Positions 15,873-25,541 of a stretch of 64,000 bases of DNA are shown here, in pieces. Origin of the DNA: Pleionea litopenaei (GTDB taxonomy: Bacteria > Pseudomonadota > Gammaproteobacteria > Enterobacterales > Kangiellaceae); the NCBI RefSeq assembly GCF_031198435.1, contig NZ_CP133548.1:2700001-2764000 (forward strand), written 5' to 3'. The notes below the pieces were generated by a model. The model was not told where the DNA came from. It was given only the letters and a program-made list of their open reading frames with translations, and made no database searches. Both the position numbers and the translations under genes were made by a program. Each line of letters begins with the position of its first letter. Position 1 is the stretch's first letter.

Positions 15873-17699
15873 TTAGTCGCCCAAAAATCCACCAGTTTGA
15901 TGAGCCCATAATTGCGCATATACGCCACCTGTTTTCAACAGTTCAGCATGGCTGCCTTGCTCTACAATTTGTCCTTGGTCTAAGACAACTAAACGGTCCA
16001 TTGCAGCAATGGTCGATAATCGATGTGCAATGGCAATCACCGTCTTTCCTTCCATCAAACATTCTAAACTGCTTTGAATGGCCGCTTCGACTTCTGAGTC
16101 TAAAGCAGAGGTGGCTTCGTCGAGAACTAAGATTGGCGCATCTTTTAACAACACCCGCGCAATTGCAATGCGCTGTCTTTGACCACCCGAAAGCTTGACA
16201 CCTCTCTCTCCAACTTGTGCATCTAGCCCGCGATTCCCATGTGGATCTTCAAGGTCTTTAATAAATTCATCAGCTTCGGCTAAGTGTATTGCTTGCCACA
16301 GTTCTTCTTCACTCGCCTCTGGTTTGCCGTATAAGATGTTTTCTCTTACCGAGCGATGCAATAAAGAAGTGTCTTGAGTCACCATACCAATTTGAGAACG
16401 CAATGATTCTTGATTGACCTGACTGATCATTTGACCATCTATACAAATGTTGCCTTTTTCAACGTCATAAAAACGCAATAGCAAATTAACAAGCGTCGAT
16501 TTTCCCGCACCACTCTTACCAACCAAACCTATTTTTTCGCCAGGTTTGATCGATAAATTGAAATCTTCCAGCACTCCAGACGCTTTACCGTAATGAAAAT
16601 GAACCTTGTTAAAATTAATCTGGCCTTGCGTCACTTGTAATGGCTTAGCGTCAGTTTTATCAACCACTTCACGGGGTTGCGATAAAGTACCAATACCATC
16701 GGCGACCGCACCGATATTTTCAAATAGACTGGATATCTCCCACATGATCCACTGTGACATTCCGTTTAGTCGTAAAGCTAAACTAATTGCAATCGCTGTT
16801 TCGCCAGGCGTGACTTGTTGCTGGGTCCACAAATATATCGCGACCAAAGCAGTGACAAAGACCAAAGAATAATTTAATGCCTGGACGCAAAAACTTAACA
16901 GCGTCACCAACCTCATTTGTCGGTAAACGGTTTTTAAAAAACCATCCATACTCTCCCGCGCATAGTTAGCTTCACTATCGGTATGGGCGAATAATTTAAC
17001 GGTTGCAATATTACTGTAGCTATCAACGATTCTACCGGTCATCGTTGAGCGTGCATCGGCTTGCTGCGCTGAGATACGTTTTAATCGGGGAATAAAATAA
17101 TATTGAATCAAAGAATAGCCTATTAACCATACGATCATAACTAGCATTAACCAGTAATGCGCCATGGCTAATAAAAACAAAGCACTGATGAAGTAGATAA
17201 CGATGTACAGTAAAACATCTAATAACTTCATGACTGTCTCTCGTACAGCCAAAGATGTTTGCATCACTTTCGTCGCAACACGACCAGCAAAATCATTTTG
17301 ATAAAATCCAACACTTTGTTTCAGCAAATAGCGATGAGCTTTCCATCGAATGCTCATTGGGTAATTACCCAATAGCGACTGATGCGTTAAATTTGAGTGT
17401 AACCAAATAAGTGTTGGTAAAATAATGACCATCAATCCACCAAGCATAAGCAGCGTGGGCCACTCTTGTTCAAAAAACTCTTCGGGCTGATAATGAGTTA
17501 GCCAATCAACGGTGTTCCCCATAAAACCAAACAGCGAAACTTCGATCATTGCTAACAGTGCAGTCACTAATGACATTGCGATTAAGGGTTTTTCCATGCC
17601 CTTGGTGTAATGTCTGCAAAACTGATAAATGCCCTGCGGCGGTTGCGCAGGCTCCTGTTCAGGAAAGGGTTTTGTAAGTCGTTCAAAAAATCGAAACAC
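15873..17699 (-). CDS. ABC transporter, fused permease/ATPase (exporter type)
   Basis: 608 residues. The N-terminal transmembrane domain has about six helices (roughly residues 38-315), followed by an ATPase domain with Walker A GKSGAGKS (about 393-400), Q-loop QDTSLLHRSVRENI, signature LSGGQRQR (about 502) and Walker B PILVLDEATSALD. This is an MsbA/MdlB-like half-transporter that works as a dimer and exports lipids, peptides or drugs. The substrate cannot be told from sequence. It stands alone on the minus strand with no paired half-transporter, so a homodimer is expected. Confidence 0.9.
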   Translation of the reverse strand: MFRFFERLTKPFPEQEPAQPPQGIYQFCRHYTKGMEKPLIAMSLVTALLAMIEVSLFGFMGNTVDWLTHYQPEEFFEQEWPTLLMLGGLMVIILPTLIWLHSNLTHQSLLGNYPMSIRWKAHRYLLKQSVGFYQNDFAGRVATKVMQTSLAVRETVMKLLDVLLYIVIYFISALFLLAMAHYWLMLVMIVWLIGYSLIQYYFIPRLKRISAQQADARSTMTGRIVDSYSNIATVKLFAHTDSEANYARESMDGFLKTVYRQMRLVTLLSFCVQALNYSLVFVTALVAIYLWTQQQVTPGETAIAISLALRLNGMSQWIMWEISSLFENIGAVADGIGTLSQPREVVDKTDAKPLQVTQGQINFNKVHFHYGKASGVLEDFNLSIKPGEKIGLVGKSGAGKSTLVNLLLRFYDVEKGNICIDGQMISQVNQESLRSQIGMVTQDTSLLHRSVRENILYGKPEASEEELWQAIHLAEADEFIKDLEDPHGNRGLDAQVGERGVKLSGGQRQRIAIARVLLKDAPILVLDEATSALDSEVEAAIQSSLECLMEGKTVIAIAHRLSTIAAMDRLVVLDQGQIVEQGSHAELLKTGGVYAQLWAHQTGGFLGD

Positions 17700-17717
17700 G
17701 GGTTTGTTCCATTTAGC

Positions 17718-18338
17718 TTAAATGTTGTTTAACAATGACTCGTCTATTGAGGTGACGCGATAGAGATAGAACTCCAAACCACCAACCTGCTTGGACTTAA
17801 TTTGCTCCCAATTATCTGGCGGGTTGATCGGATCGGAGTGACGCTCTCGCTCGACATAGATTAAGCTATCGGGCTGAACAAAGTTCGGATGGTTAAGTCC
17901 CTTTAGAATATTGTCTAGGTAGTCTTGGTAAAAAGGCGGATCAACGAAAATAATGTCATACGGTTGTTCATTTTTCTTTAACACTACTTCAGCACTGGTA
18001 TTAAACACACGATAATTAGTGAAGGATAAGTCCGCTAAATTTTGGTGGATAAAGTCAGCTGCTTTTTTGTTCTTTTCAACAAACATGACTTCTTTAGCAC
18101 CTCGAGAGAGGGCTTCAATGCCAATCGCGGCGCTGCCGGCAAAAAGATCTAAGCAACGTGCTCCTTCGATTTCATACATTAACCAATTGAACAAGGTCTC
18201 CCTGACACGGTCGAGGGTAGGGCGCAGTCCTGCTACCTCCATAAATTTCAATCGTCGCCCTTTCCATCGACCACCGATAATTCGTACTTGTCCGATCTTA
18301 CTGCCTTTGCTCGGACGACGTTTATTTTGATGAATCAT
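17718..18338 (-). CDS. rsmD: 16S rRNA (guanine966-N2)-methyltransferase RsmD
   Basis: 206 residues. RIIGGRWKGRRLKF at the N-terminus, GLRPTLDRVRETLFNWL, the SAM motif CLDLFAGSAAIGIEALSRGA and the catalytic DPPF in DIIFVDPPFYQDY are all diagnostic. It methylates G966 of 16S rRNA in assembled small subunits. The ATG at 18338 is used; a GTG six bases upstream (18344) is possible. It is divergent from ftsY, a pairing conserved across gammaproteobacteria including E. coli. The spacer to ftsY is about 110 bases. Confidence 0.95.
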   Translation of the reverse strand: MIHQNKRRPSKGSKIGQVRIIGGRWKGRRLKFMEVAGLRPTLDRVRETLFNWLMYEIEGARCLDLFAGSAAIGIEALSRGAKEVMFVEKNKKAADFIHQNLADLSFTNYRVFNTSAEVVLKKNEQPYDIIFVDPPFYQDYLDNILKGLNHPNFVQPDSLIYVERERHSDPINPPDNWEQIKSKQVGGLEFYLYRVTSIDESLLNNI

Positions 18339-18449
18339 GGGCACAACTCACTATGGCTTTAAGGGGTTTGGTGTTAGGATACGCGATTGAATCTATCTCA
18401 GCTATTATACGGCCTGAGATGCCTTAGGGAAACTCAGCACTGAAGAACT

Positions 18450-19526
18450 ATGTCTGAAAATAATCAACAAAAGTCTAAAAAATCCGGCGGTCTGTTTGGC
18501 TGGTTTAAAAAAGAATCTCCATCAGAGCAGACGCCATCTGAATCTGAGCTGATCAGTGAACAACCAGAGCCTCAAGCAAAGCCAAGCAACGAAAGTGGTG
18601 GCTTTTTCCAACGTCTCAAGCAAGGTTTAAGTAAAACGCGAGCGGGATTTTCAGAGGGTTTGGCGTCTCTGGTGCTTGGACAAAAGCACATAGATGATGA
18701 TTTACTCGAAGAAATTGAAACCCAACTACTGATGGCCGATGTCGGGATCGACGCTACCAGTGAGATCATTAAAAAGCTCACGGAACAAACTCAGCGCAAA
18801 GAATTAAAAGATGCCGAAGCGCTTATGGTTCGCCTGAAAGAGTTGTTAACAGAGATGATTCAACCTGTCGCACAACCACTAACCATCGATACCACTGAGC
18901 ACCAGCCTTTCGTTATACTGATGGTCGGTGTGAATGGCGTTGGCAAAACCACGACTATCGGCAAGTTAGCACAGCAACTAAAGCGCCAGGGACTGTCTGT
19001 TATGCTAGCAGCCGGAGATACTTTCCGAGCTGCAGCCACAGAGCAATTACAAGTATGGGGACAACGAAATCAAATTCCGGTCGTTGCGCAGCAAGAAGGC
19101 GCCGATTCCGCATCCGTTATTTTTGATGCATTAGCATCCGCACGCTCAAAAGGTGTTGATGTACTCATTGCCGATACCGCGGGACGGTTGCATACCAAAA
19201 GTAATTTGATGGATGAGTTGGCCAAGGTTAAGCGAGTGATGGCTAAGCTTGACGATACTGCCCCACATGAAGTTATGTTAGTGGTTGATGCTGGTACCGG
19301 CCAAAATGCTCTCAATCAAGCAGAACAGTTCTCAAAAGCGATAGGTCTTACCGGAATTACTCTGACTAAGCTCGACGGAACCGCCAAAGGTGGGGTAATC
19401 TTTGCACTCGCGAAAAAAACACCGACACCCATTCGATTCATTGGCGTTGGCGAGGGCATCGACGACCTTCGACCATTTGCCGCCGACGAATTTATCGAAG
19501 CACTATTTGCCGGAAAAGAACAATAA
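18450..19526 (+). CDS. ftsY: Signal recognition particle receptor FtsY
   Basis: 358 residues. A short acidic, low-complexity A region (about 1-55) is followed by the N domain and the SRP-type GTPase G domain, with G1 GVNGVGKTTT (about 163-172), DTAGRLH (about 241) and TKLDGTAKGG (about 306). It docks the SRP-ribosome complex at the inner membrane for co-translational insertion. The A domain is shorter than in E. coli, as in many gammaproteobacteria. ftsE starts 12 bases downstream, giving the classical ftsY-ftsE-ftsX-rpoH order. Confidence 0.97.
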   Translation: MSENNQQKSKKSGGLFGWFKKESPSEQTPSESELISEQPEPQAKPSNESGGFFQRLKQGLSKTRAGFSEGLASLVLGQKHIDDDLLEEIETQLLMADVGIDATSEIIKKLTEQTQRKELKDAEALMVRLKELLTEMIQPVAQPLTIDTTEHQPFVILMVGVNGVGKTTTIGKLAQQLKRQGLSVMLAAGDTFRAAATEQLQVWGQRNQIPVVAQQEGADSASVIFDALASARSKGVDVLIADTAGRLHTKSNLMDELAKVKRVMAKLDDTAPHEVMLVVDAGTGQNALNQAEQFSKAIGLTGITLTKLDGTAKGGVIFALAKKTPTPIRFIGVGEGIDDLRPFAADEFIEALFAGKEQ

Positions 19527-19538
19527 ACATTTGCGCCT

Positions 19539-20222
19539 ATGATTCAATTTAATGAAGTATCCAAGCGTTACCCCAATGGTCACGAAGCTCTCAGAAACGT
19601 AACCTTTACTCTGGGAAACGGCGAAATGTCCTTTCTCACAGGGCATTCAGGAGCCGGAAAAAGTACTTTGTTAAAACTCATTTGTGTTATGGAAAAGCCG
19701 ACTTCCGGTCAGGTGATTATTGATAATCGCAACGTCGGTAGAATTAGCCGACGAAAGATCCCTTTCGTAAGACGCAATATCGGTATGATTTTTCAAGACC
19801 ACCGGCTGCTGTTTGATCGAACAATTTTTGACAATGTCGCACTCCCCTTGGTCATCGCTGGATACCCGCATAAAGAAATAGGGCGACGAGTAAGAGCGGC
19901 ACTGGATAAAGTCGGACTTTTGTCGAAAGAAAAGTTATACCCCATTATGCTGTCTGGTGGTGAGCAACAACGCGTTGGTATCGCCCGCGCCGTAGTCAAC
20001 AAGCCGCCACTGCTGCTTGCCGATGAACCAACAGGTAATCTCGACCCAGAGTTATCCGCAGAAATCATGTCATTGTTTGAGCAATTCAATCAGGTCGGGG
20101 TAAGTGTTTTGATAGCCTCTCACGATCTTGGCCTGATCGCTCGGTTACCACACCGGGTGATGACGCTTAAAGAAGGTCAGCTGATTCAAGATGGGCTTCA
20201 GTCGACAACGGAGGTGCGCTAA
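19539..20222 (+). CDS. ftsE: Cell division ATP-binding protein FtsE
   Basis: 227 residues. ABC ATPase with Walker A GHSGAGKS (about 35-42), signature LSGGEQQR (about 138-145) and Walker [13 protein letters not shown]. With FtsX it forms a divisome-associated complex that activates periplasmic peptidoglycan amidases via EnvC-type adaptors and does not act as a transporter. Its TAA overlaps the ftsX ATG by one base (TAATG), indicating tight translational coupling. Confidence 0.97.
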   Translation: MIQFNEVSKRYPNGHEALRNVTFTLGNGEMSFLTGHSGAGKSTLLKLICVMEKPTSGQVIIDNRNVGRISRRKIPFVRRNIGMIFQDHRLLFDRTIFDNVALPLVIAGYPHKEIGRRVRAALDKVGLLSKEKLYPIMLSGGEQQRVGIARAVVNKPPLLLADEPTGNLDPELSAEIMSLFEQFNQVGVSVLIASHDLGLIARLPHRVMTLKEGQLIQDGLQSTTEVR

Positions 20223-21205
20223 TGACGCCTTCTAAAGATACACTGACAAAAGGTGCACAACTTTCGACCGGAAGTACCATCGGCTCTCGGCTGGCAATGG
20301 GCTTCAGGCAACATGGGCTCGAGTGTCGCAAAGGCTTGTCGGAACTGTTTAGAACACCCTTATCAAGCTTAATGACCATCGCGGTTCTTGCTATTGCACT
20401 CGCATTACCTGCAGGTTTCCATGTATTTCTAAAAAATGCTCAAGCGGTGTCGAGTGGTTGGGATAATGCCACTCAAATTTCGTTGTTTTTAAAACCTCAG
20501 CTCACTTCACAACAGACGACGCGTCTGACCAGTGACCTAGAAGCTTCCTCTAAAATTTCAGCCGTCGCTTTCATCTCAAAAGAACAAGGACTGCAAGAGT
20601 TTCAGTCGCTATCTGGCTTTGGCGATGCGTTAACGATGCTTGAAGACAATCCTTTGCCTGATACCCTGGTTGTCACACCGACAGCGGCGTTTAGCAGTCC
20701 AGAAGCTTCGGCTGAGTTGGTTGCCGAACTTCAAGCGATACCAGAAGTCGAACTGGCCCAGCTGGATCTTCAATGGGTAAGAAAGTTGTACAGTATGATG
20801 GATATCGCAGAAAGGGCCGTCAGTGCGCTCGGTGTATTGCTTGGCCTGGCAGTGCTACTCATTGTCGGCAACACCATTCGATTGGCGATTCAAAATAAGC
20901 GCGAAGAAATTCAAATCATCAAGTTAGTCGGGGCAACCGATGCGTTTATTCGTAGACCCTTTCTCTACGCAGGTCTCTGGTACGGTATTTTAGCCGGTTT
21001 AATCAGCTGGATACTGGTTAACTCCAGTGTGTTTTGGTTGAAAGAACCGGTACGAAATTTAGCTGGATTGTATGAAAGTCAGTTTCGCTTGAGCGGCTTA
21101 GGCTTTGTTGAAGCATTGCAGTTAATCGCCTTTGCAACTGGTCTCGGGCTACTGGGCAGCTGGTTATCGGTAGGTCGTCATATTCGAGAGATAGAACCAA
21201 CCTAA
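20222..21205 (+). CDS. ftsX: Cell division protein FtsX
   Basis: 327 residues. One membrane helix after a basic N-terminus (about 48-68) precedes a periplasmic extracellular loop domain (about 70-190), followed by three more helices (about 195-220, 248-270 and 290-312). NKREEIQIIKLVGATDAFIRRPFLYAG is the conserved cytoplasmic/helix segment of FtsX permeases. It is the membrane partner of FtsE and carries cell-division signals to peptidoglycan hydrolases. It ends 236 bases before the rpoH ATG; that spacer holds heat-shock regulatory sites. Confidence 0.95.
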   Translation: MTPSKDTLTKGAQLSTGSTIGSRLAMGFRQHGLECRKGLSELFRTPLSSLMTIAVLAIALALPAGFHVFLKNAQAVSSGWDNATQISLFLKPQLTSQQTTRLTSDLEASSKISAVAFISKEQGLQEFQSLSGFGDALTMLEDNPLPDTLVVTPTAAFSSPEASAELVAELQAIPEVELAQLDLQWVRKLYSMMDIAERAVSALGVLLGLAVLLIVGNTIRLAIQNKREEIQIIKLVGATDAFIRRPFLYAGLWYGILAGLISWILVNSSVFWLKEPVRNLAGLYESQFRLSGLGFVEALQLIAFATGLGLLGSWLSVGRHIREIEPT

Positions 21206-21268
21206 GCAATCTCCCTCGCTAATTGTCCGCTTTAATGAGATGGAATCTGTAAAAAGGTGTGTCAAAGC

Positions 21269-21298
21269 CTTGAAAACAGGCCGTTGAACGCCCACTAT
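21269..21298 (+). promoter_or_regulatory. Sigma-32-like promoter upstream of rpoH
   Basis: CTTGAAA (21269-21275) is a perfect heat-shock -35 box. After 15 bases comes CCCACTAT (21291-21298), resembling the CCCCATnT -10 box. Initiation would fall near 21305, placing both CIRCE elements in the transcribed leader. The -10 match is imperfect, so this is a candidate only. Confidence 0.5.
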
Positions 21299-21331
21299 TG
21301 GAGCACTCATTGATGGAAACTTTTTTTAAAG

Positions 21332-21358
21332 TTAGCACTCTAAGATTCAGACTGCTAA
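21332..21358. promoter_or_regulatory. CIRCE element 1 (predicted HrcA operator) upstream of rpoH
   Basis: TTAGCACTC, nine bases, then GACTGCTAA. The CIRCE consensus is TTAGCACTC-N9-GAGTGCTAA, so 17 of 18 arm bases match and the spacer length is exact. It lies 83 bases before the rpoH ATG. Confidence 0.85.
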
Positions 21359-21361
21359 AAA

Positions 21362-21388
21362 TTAGCATTCCCTACTCAGTAGTGCTAA
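21362..21388. promoter_or_regulatory. CIRCE element 2 (predicted HrcA operator) upstream of rpoH
   Basis: TTAGCATTC, nine bases, then TAGTGCTAA. 16 of 18 arm bases match the CIRCE consensus with the exact N9 spacer. Its centre is 30 bases from the centre of element 1, close to three helical turns, so two HrcA dimers could bind the same DNA face. Confidence 0.82.
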
Positions 21389-21441
21389 TATTTGCGTCAA
21401 ACCCTTATGTATAAAGACTTATAGTGCGGTTTAGGAGAACT

Positions 21442-22302
21442 ATGAACACACAGCTGTCAAATCAACATTTAGCACTTTCAGTGCCCCAAGGTAGCATTGA
21501 GGCATATATACATGCTGTTAATGCTATTCCGGTATTGAGTGTCGAAGATGAGAGAGAGCTGGCACGTCGTTTTCGTGATAGCGAAGACCTCGAGGCGGCA
21601 CGACAACTAATTCTCTCGCATTTACGTTTTGTTGTGCACATAGCTCGAAGCTATAACGGCTATGGTTTGCAACAGTCAGATCTCATTCAAGAAGGCAACG
21701 TCGGTCTGATGAAGGCGGTTAAACGCTTTGACCCAGATGTCGGTGTACGCTTAATTTCTTTTGCCGTCCATTGGATCAAAGCTGAGATTCATGAATTCGT
21801 ACTTCGTAACTGGCGTATCGTAAAGGTAGCCACCACTAAAGCGCAGCGTAAGTTATTCTTTAATCTACGTGGCTCTAAAAAGCGACTAGGCTGGTTCAAT
21901 AACGATGAAATTAAGGCCGTTGCTGATGACCTTGGTGTTAGTGAGGCCGAAGTTCGACGTATGGAAGGTCGCTTGAATGCTCGTGATATGGCTTTCGACG
22001 CACCTGTCGGTGATGACGACGATAGCGCACAATTCGCGCCGTCTCAGTTTCTTGAAGACAGTTCAGCCGATCCAGCAGCGAGCTACGAGCAAGACAATTG
22101 GCAATCTCACCATGAGCAAAAGCTAGTACTAGCCATGCAAGAGTTAGACGAGCGCAGCCAGAACATCTTAAAGCGCCGGTGGTTAGATGAAGAAAAAGCG
22201 ACGTTACAAGAGTTGGCTGACCAATACCAAGTGTCAGCAGAGCGAGTACGACAACTCGAAAAAAATGCCATTAAAAAGCTGAAAACCTCTATCGTTGCAT
22301 AA
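21442..22302 (+). CDS. rpoH: Heat-shock sigma factor RpoH (sigma-32)
   Basis: 286 residues. Region 2 contains [16 protein letters not shown] and the core-binding/-10 recognition segment [37 protein letters not shown]. The RpoH box QRKLFFNLR follows, and region 4 has a C-terminal helix-turn-helix ([28 protein letters not shown]). It directs RNA polymerase to heat-shock promoters. The ATG at 21442 is chosen because AGGAG lies just before it; a GTG at 21424 would place the ribosome site inside the gene. Two CIRCE elements and a sigma-32-like promoter precede it. A strong terminator follows. Confidence 0.97.
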   Translation: MNTQLSNQHLALSVPQGSIEAYIHAVNAIPVLSVEDERELARRFRDSEDLEAARQLILSHLRFVVHIARSYNGYGLQQSDLIQEGNVGLMKAVKRFDPDVGVRLISFAVHWIKAEIHEFVLRNWRIVKVATTKAQRKLFFNLRGSKKRLGWFNNDEIKAVADDLGVSEAEVRRMEGRLNARDMAFDAPVGDDDDSAQFAPSQFLEDSSADPAASYEQDNWQSHHEQKLVLAMQELDERSQNILKRRWLDEEKATLQELADQYQVSAERVRQLEKNAIKKLKTSIVA

Positions 22303-22331
22303 GCTAGGCTTACCAAGCTTACTTAACATTT

Positions 22332-22357
22332 AAAAAAGCGCCTACGGGCGCTTTTTT
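22332..22357 (+). terminator. Intrinsic terminator of rpoH
   Basis: GCGCC/GGCGC stem with a TACG tetraloop, flanked by six A and six T, so it could work in both directions. It lies 30 bases past the rpoH stop codon. Confidence 0.92.
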
Positions 22358-22466
22358 AATATCCCTCGATTATCTCACGATTATTACAGACCTAAGATAA
22401 AATCAACTACACTTTAAAGACAGTCTACAATAACGATAAGAACTCACCTACAAAGGAGAGCTTGCC

Positions 22467-23279
22467 ATGTTACGTACTGCCATCACTTACTTGTCGATTG
22501 CAACTTTCGGCTTAGTTGGTTGCAACAATGATTCAAAAAACGCCGAAAAGAGCCAAAAATCCCAAACGCCAGTTGTCGAAACAACTTGCTCAGTGACGAT
22601 GGGCTGGGACCCTTGGGAACCCTACATGTATTTAGCACCAGGAAACAAAGTATCAGGTTTAGATATCGAATTAATTCAAGCACTTGCAGCTGAATCGAAT
22701 TGCGAGCTTAACTTTGTTCAAGATCAGTGGATGCGCTTGCTCGAAAAACTCGAGCAGGGAGAAGTTGATCTAGTCGCCGGAGCATCGGTTACGGAAAAGC
22801 GCAAAAGCTACGCTCTTTTTTCTGAGCCTTACCGAGCCGAGAATTTCGTTCTTTACGTGCGATCGGGTGAAAAAGATAGCTTTCCTAAGACTTTCAAAGA
22901 CATAGTCGAATCGGGTAAAAAAATTGGCGTCACAACCGATTATATATACGGCGACCAAGTGTCCGATTTTCAAGATGATCCGAACTATACAAAACAGTTT
23001 GTGTATTCTTCAGTCGGTGAAGCCAATTACTATAACCTGATGCAACATAACGTTGATGTGATCATTGAGGATCCCTTTGTTGGCGCGTACAACATTAAGC
23101 GCAAAGGTATCGAAGACCAGATCGACAAGCTAGACATACAAATTCACAGTGGTGATGTGCATTTAATGTTTAGTATGAAATCGGTGGATCATACTATCTT
23201 GACCCGCTTTAATGAGGCACTAAAGACCCTTAAGGCCAACGGGAAGTACAAACAAATTTTGCAGAAGTACATGCTCTAA
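22467..23279 (+). CDS. Orphan solute-binding lipoprotein (SBP_bac_3 type)
   Basis: 270 residues. The lipoprotein signal has lipobox LVGC (Cys19). The mature part is a type-II periplasmic binding fold of the polar amino-acid family: GWDPWEPYMYLAPGNKVSGLDIELIQALA near the N-terminus, then EKLEQGEVDLVAGASVTEKRKSYALFSEPY, and a C-terminal lobe ending LKANGKYKQIL. No permease or ATPase gene is nearby and no enzyme domain is fused. It may serve an unlinked transporter or act as a sensor. A strong AAGGAGAG ribosome site precedes the ATG. The ligand is unknown. Confidence 0.88.
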   Translation: MLRTAITYLSIATFGLVGCNNDSKNAEKSQKSQTPVVETTCSVTMGWDPWEPYMYLAPGNKVSGLDIELIQALAAESNCELNFVQDQWMRLLEKLEQGEVDLVAGASVTEKRKSYALFSEPYRAENFVLYVRSGEKDSFPKTFKDIVESGKKIGVTTDYIYGDQVSDFQDDPNYTKQFVYSSVGEANYYNLMQHNVDVIIEDPFVGAYNIKRKGIEDQIDKLDIQIHSGDVHLMFSMKSVDHTILTRFNEALKTLKANGKYKQILQKYML

Positions 23280-23290
23280 GCAATACGGAT

Positions 23291-23316
23291 TAAGCCTAAG
23301 CTATCGCTTAGGCTTA
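23291..23316. terminator. Long hairpin between convergent genes
   Basis: A perfect 11-base stem (TAAGCCTAAGC / GCTTAGGCTTA) closes a four-base TATC loop between the stops of the solute-binding protein gene and fre. It has no long T run, so termination efficiency is uncertain, but its position between convergent genes fits a bidirectional terminator. Confidence 0.55.
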
Positions 23317-23319
23317 GCC

Positions 23320-24048
23320 TTAAATGTCTTCGCCCATCTCACGTTTAATATCTAACATATCGGCAAAAATTTGTGTTTTACTAACGCCATTGTCGAGCAA
23401 CGCTTGATACACTGCCATCACCATTGCTGGCGAGCCGGATATGTAAAAATCTTTATTCGGTAAGTCAGACAAATCATTGATTGCAGGCTCATGAGCAAAG
23501 CCAGTTTCACCTAACCAGTCAGACTGTTCACCTGAAATAACAGGTACATAGTTGAAGTTAGAGAACGCGCTCTGCCATTGTTTCGGTAAGTCGTCTAAAT
23601 AGAGATCACTTGAGTGTTGGGCACCCCAATACAAGTGAAAATTTCTTCGATCTTGTTTAGCGAAAGCAGATTCAAGCATCGCTTTGATCGGCGAGAAACC
23701 CGTTCCACCAACAATACACACGACATCTCTGTCACTGTCTCGCAGAACACATTGTCCCATCGGAATTTGCACGTGGGCAGCTTTCGTCTGCTGAAGTTGT
23801 TCAACGATTTGCTCAGCCAACTCATGGCCGGGTAATAAACGAATGTGTAGTTCAACGTGGCTATTTTCTTCTGGTGCATTTCCTATCGAAAAGGGTATCC
23901 AGCGTCCGCCATCAACTTGTAATGTTAAATATTGTCCGCCTTGGTAGGTCAATTGACTCAACTCATCGGCAACCAACTTCACTCGATAAACATCCTTTCC
24001 GAGTACATCCAGTGACTCTACCTGACAAAAAATTTCCTTAACTGTCAT
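23320..24048 (-). CDS. fre: NAD(P)H-flavin reductase Fre
   Basis: 242 residues. Ferredoxin-reductase fold: flavin-binding RWIPFSIG (49-56) and nucleotide-binding [12 protein letters not shown] (114-125), with the C-terminal CxxC-less [15 protein letters not shown] tail typical of Fre/LuxG proteins. It supplies reduced free flavin, which UbiD/UbiX chemistry, ferric iron reduction and other flavin-dependent reactions use. Its ATG overlaps the ubiD stop by four bases (ATGA), and the ubiD-fre pair is conserved in E. coli. Confidence 0.92.
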   Translation of the reverse strand: MTVKEIFCQVESLDVLGKDVYRVKLVADELSQLTYQGGQYLTLQVDGGRWIPFSIGNAPEENSHVELHIRLLPGHELAEQIVEQLQQTKAAHVQIPMGQCVLRDSDRDVVCIVGGTGFSPIKAMLESAFAKQDRRNFHLYWGAQHSSDLYLDDLPKQWQSAFSNFNYVPVISGEQSDWLGETGFAHEPAINDLSDLPNKDFYISGSPAMVMAVYQALLDNGVSKTQIFADMLDIKREMGEDI

Positions 24049-25514
24049 TCTAAAATTCCTAATTCATCCCAAATTTCATCAACGCGTTTTTTTACCTGAG
24101 GATCTTGAGAAATCACTTCACCCCATTCTCTATCCGTCTCTCCTGGCCACTTATTGGTGGCATCAATACCCATTTTTGATCCTAAGCCAGAAACCGGCGA
24201 AGCAAAATCTAAGTAATCGATGGGAGTATGATCGATGAGGGTTGTATCTCTACTCGGATCCACTCGAGTGGTAATGGCCCAAATAACATCTTGCCAATCT
24301 CGAGCATTCACGTCGTCATCCGTAACAATTACAAACTTAGTATACATAAATTGACGTAAGAATGACCAGACGCCGAGCATGACTCTCTTCGCATGACCCG
24401 GGTATTGTTTTTTCATAGTGACCACCGCCATTCGATATGAACAGCCTTCAGGTGGTAGATAAAAGTCGACGATTTCTGGGAATTGCTTTTTTAAAATAGG
24501 TACGAAGACCTCATTTAAAGCGACCCCTAAAATTGCGGGCTCATCGGGCGGACGTCCAGTATAAGTACTGTGGTAAATCGGAGCCTTACGCATGGTGATC
24601 GCTTCTACGGTGAACACCGGAAATTCGTCGACTTCATTATAATAACCAGTATGGTCTCCAAAAGGCCCTTCAGGTGCTGTTTCATCGGGATAAATATATC
24701 CTTCAAGAACCATTTCTGCAGATGCAGGAACTTTCAACTGATGAAGCACTGCTTGCGTCAACTCGGTTTTCTTACCTCTAAGTAGACCCGCAAAAGCATA
24801 TTCACTCATTGAGTCGGGAACCGGAGTAACGGCCCCTAGAATCGTCGCAGGATCAGCGCCGAGCGCAACGGCTATAGGAAAGGGCTCACCTGGATGGGCT
24901 TGTTGCCACTCTTGAAAATCAAGTGCGCCACCACGATGAGACAACCAACGCATGATGACTTTATTTTTTCCAATCACTTGCTGGCGATAGATCCCAAGAT
25001 TTTGTCGAGACTGGTTTGGCCCCTCGGTGATCACTAATCCCCAAGTGATCAAAGGACCTGCATCACCAGGCCAACAGGTTTGTATTGGTAAACGAGACAG
25101 GTCGACATCGTCTCCACGCCACACCACTTCTTGGCAAGCAGCGTTTTTGACGTTTTTTGGAGCCATGTTTAACACTTGCTTGAAGATTGGTAACTGTGAC
25201 CAAGCTTCTTTAATTCCTTTGGGGGGATCAGGCTGTTTCAAAAAGGCCAGTAATTCACCAATTTCTCTTAAAGCCTCGATGTCTTTCTGACCCATTCCCA
25301 AAGCGACTCGTCGAGTTGTTCCAAACAGATTCGCTAACACCGGAATATCGCTGCCTTTCGGATTTTCAAATAACAGCGCTGGACCTCCCGCCCGCAAAGT
25401 CCGATCAGCGATTTCAGTCATTTCTAAGTAAGGATCAATTGGGTGAGAGATTCGCTTCAACTCACCCATGGCTTCTAATTGCTCAATAAAATCTCGCAAA
25501 TCACGATATTGCAT
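24045..25514 (-). CDS. ubiD: UbiD, 4-hydroxy-3-polyprenylbenzoate decarboxylase
   Basis: 489 residues, the usual UbiD length (E. coli 497). [22 protein letters not shown] at the N-terminus, the middle [10 protein letters not shown]...[27 protein letters not shown] prFMN-binding stretch, and [14 protein letters not shown]-type acidic active-site motif ([17 protein letters not shown]) identify it. It is a prenylated-FMN-dependent decarboxylase of ubiquinone biosynthesis, working with UbiX. It lies 27 bases after rho and overlaps fre by four bases. Confidence 0.95.
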   Translation of the reverse strand: MQYRDLRDFIEQLEAMGELKRISHPIDPYLEMTEIADRTLRAGGPALLFENPKGSDIPVLANLFGTTRRVALGMGQKDIEALREIGELLAFLKQPDPPKGIKEAWSQLPIFKQVLNMAPKNVKNAACQEVVWRGDDVDLSRLPIQTCWPGDAGPLITWGLVITEGPNQSRQNLGIYRQQVIGKNKVIMRWLSHRGGALDFQEWQQAHPGEPFPIAVALGADPATILGAVTPVPDSMSEYAFAGLLRGKKTELTQAVLHQLKVPASAEMVLEGYIYPDETAPEGPFGDHTGYYNEVDEFPVFTVEAITMRKAPIYHSTYTGRPPDEPAILGVALNEVFVPILKKQFPEIVDFYLPPEGCSYRMAVVTMKKQYPGHAKRVMLGVWSFLRQFMYTKFVIVTDDDVNARDWQDVIWAITTRVDPSRDTTLIDHTPIDYLDFASPVSGLGSKMGIDATNKWPGETDREWGEVISQDPQVKKRVDEIWDELGILE

Positions 25515-25541
25515 AATTAGGACGTATCAATGAAACGCTAA

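Noticed and set aside
21302-21308. AGCACTC, a possible third CIRCE half-site upstream of rpoH
   Set aside because: Only seven bases match and no partner arm follows at nine bases, so it was not called as an operator.
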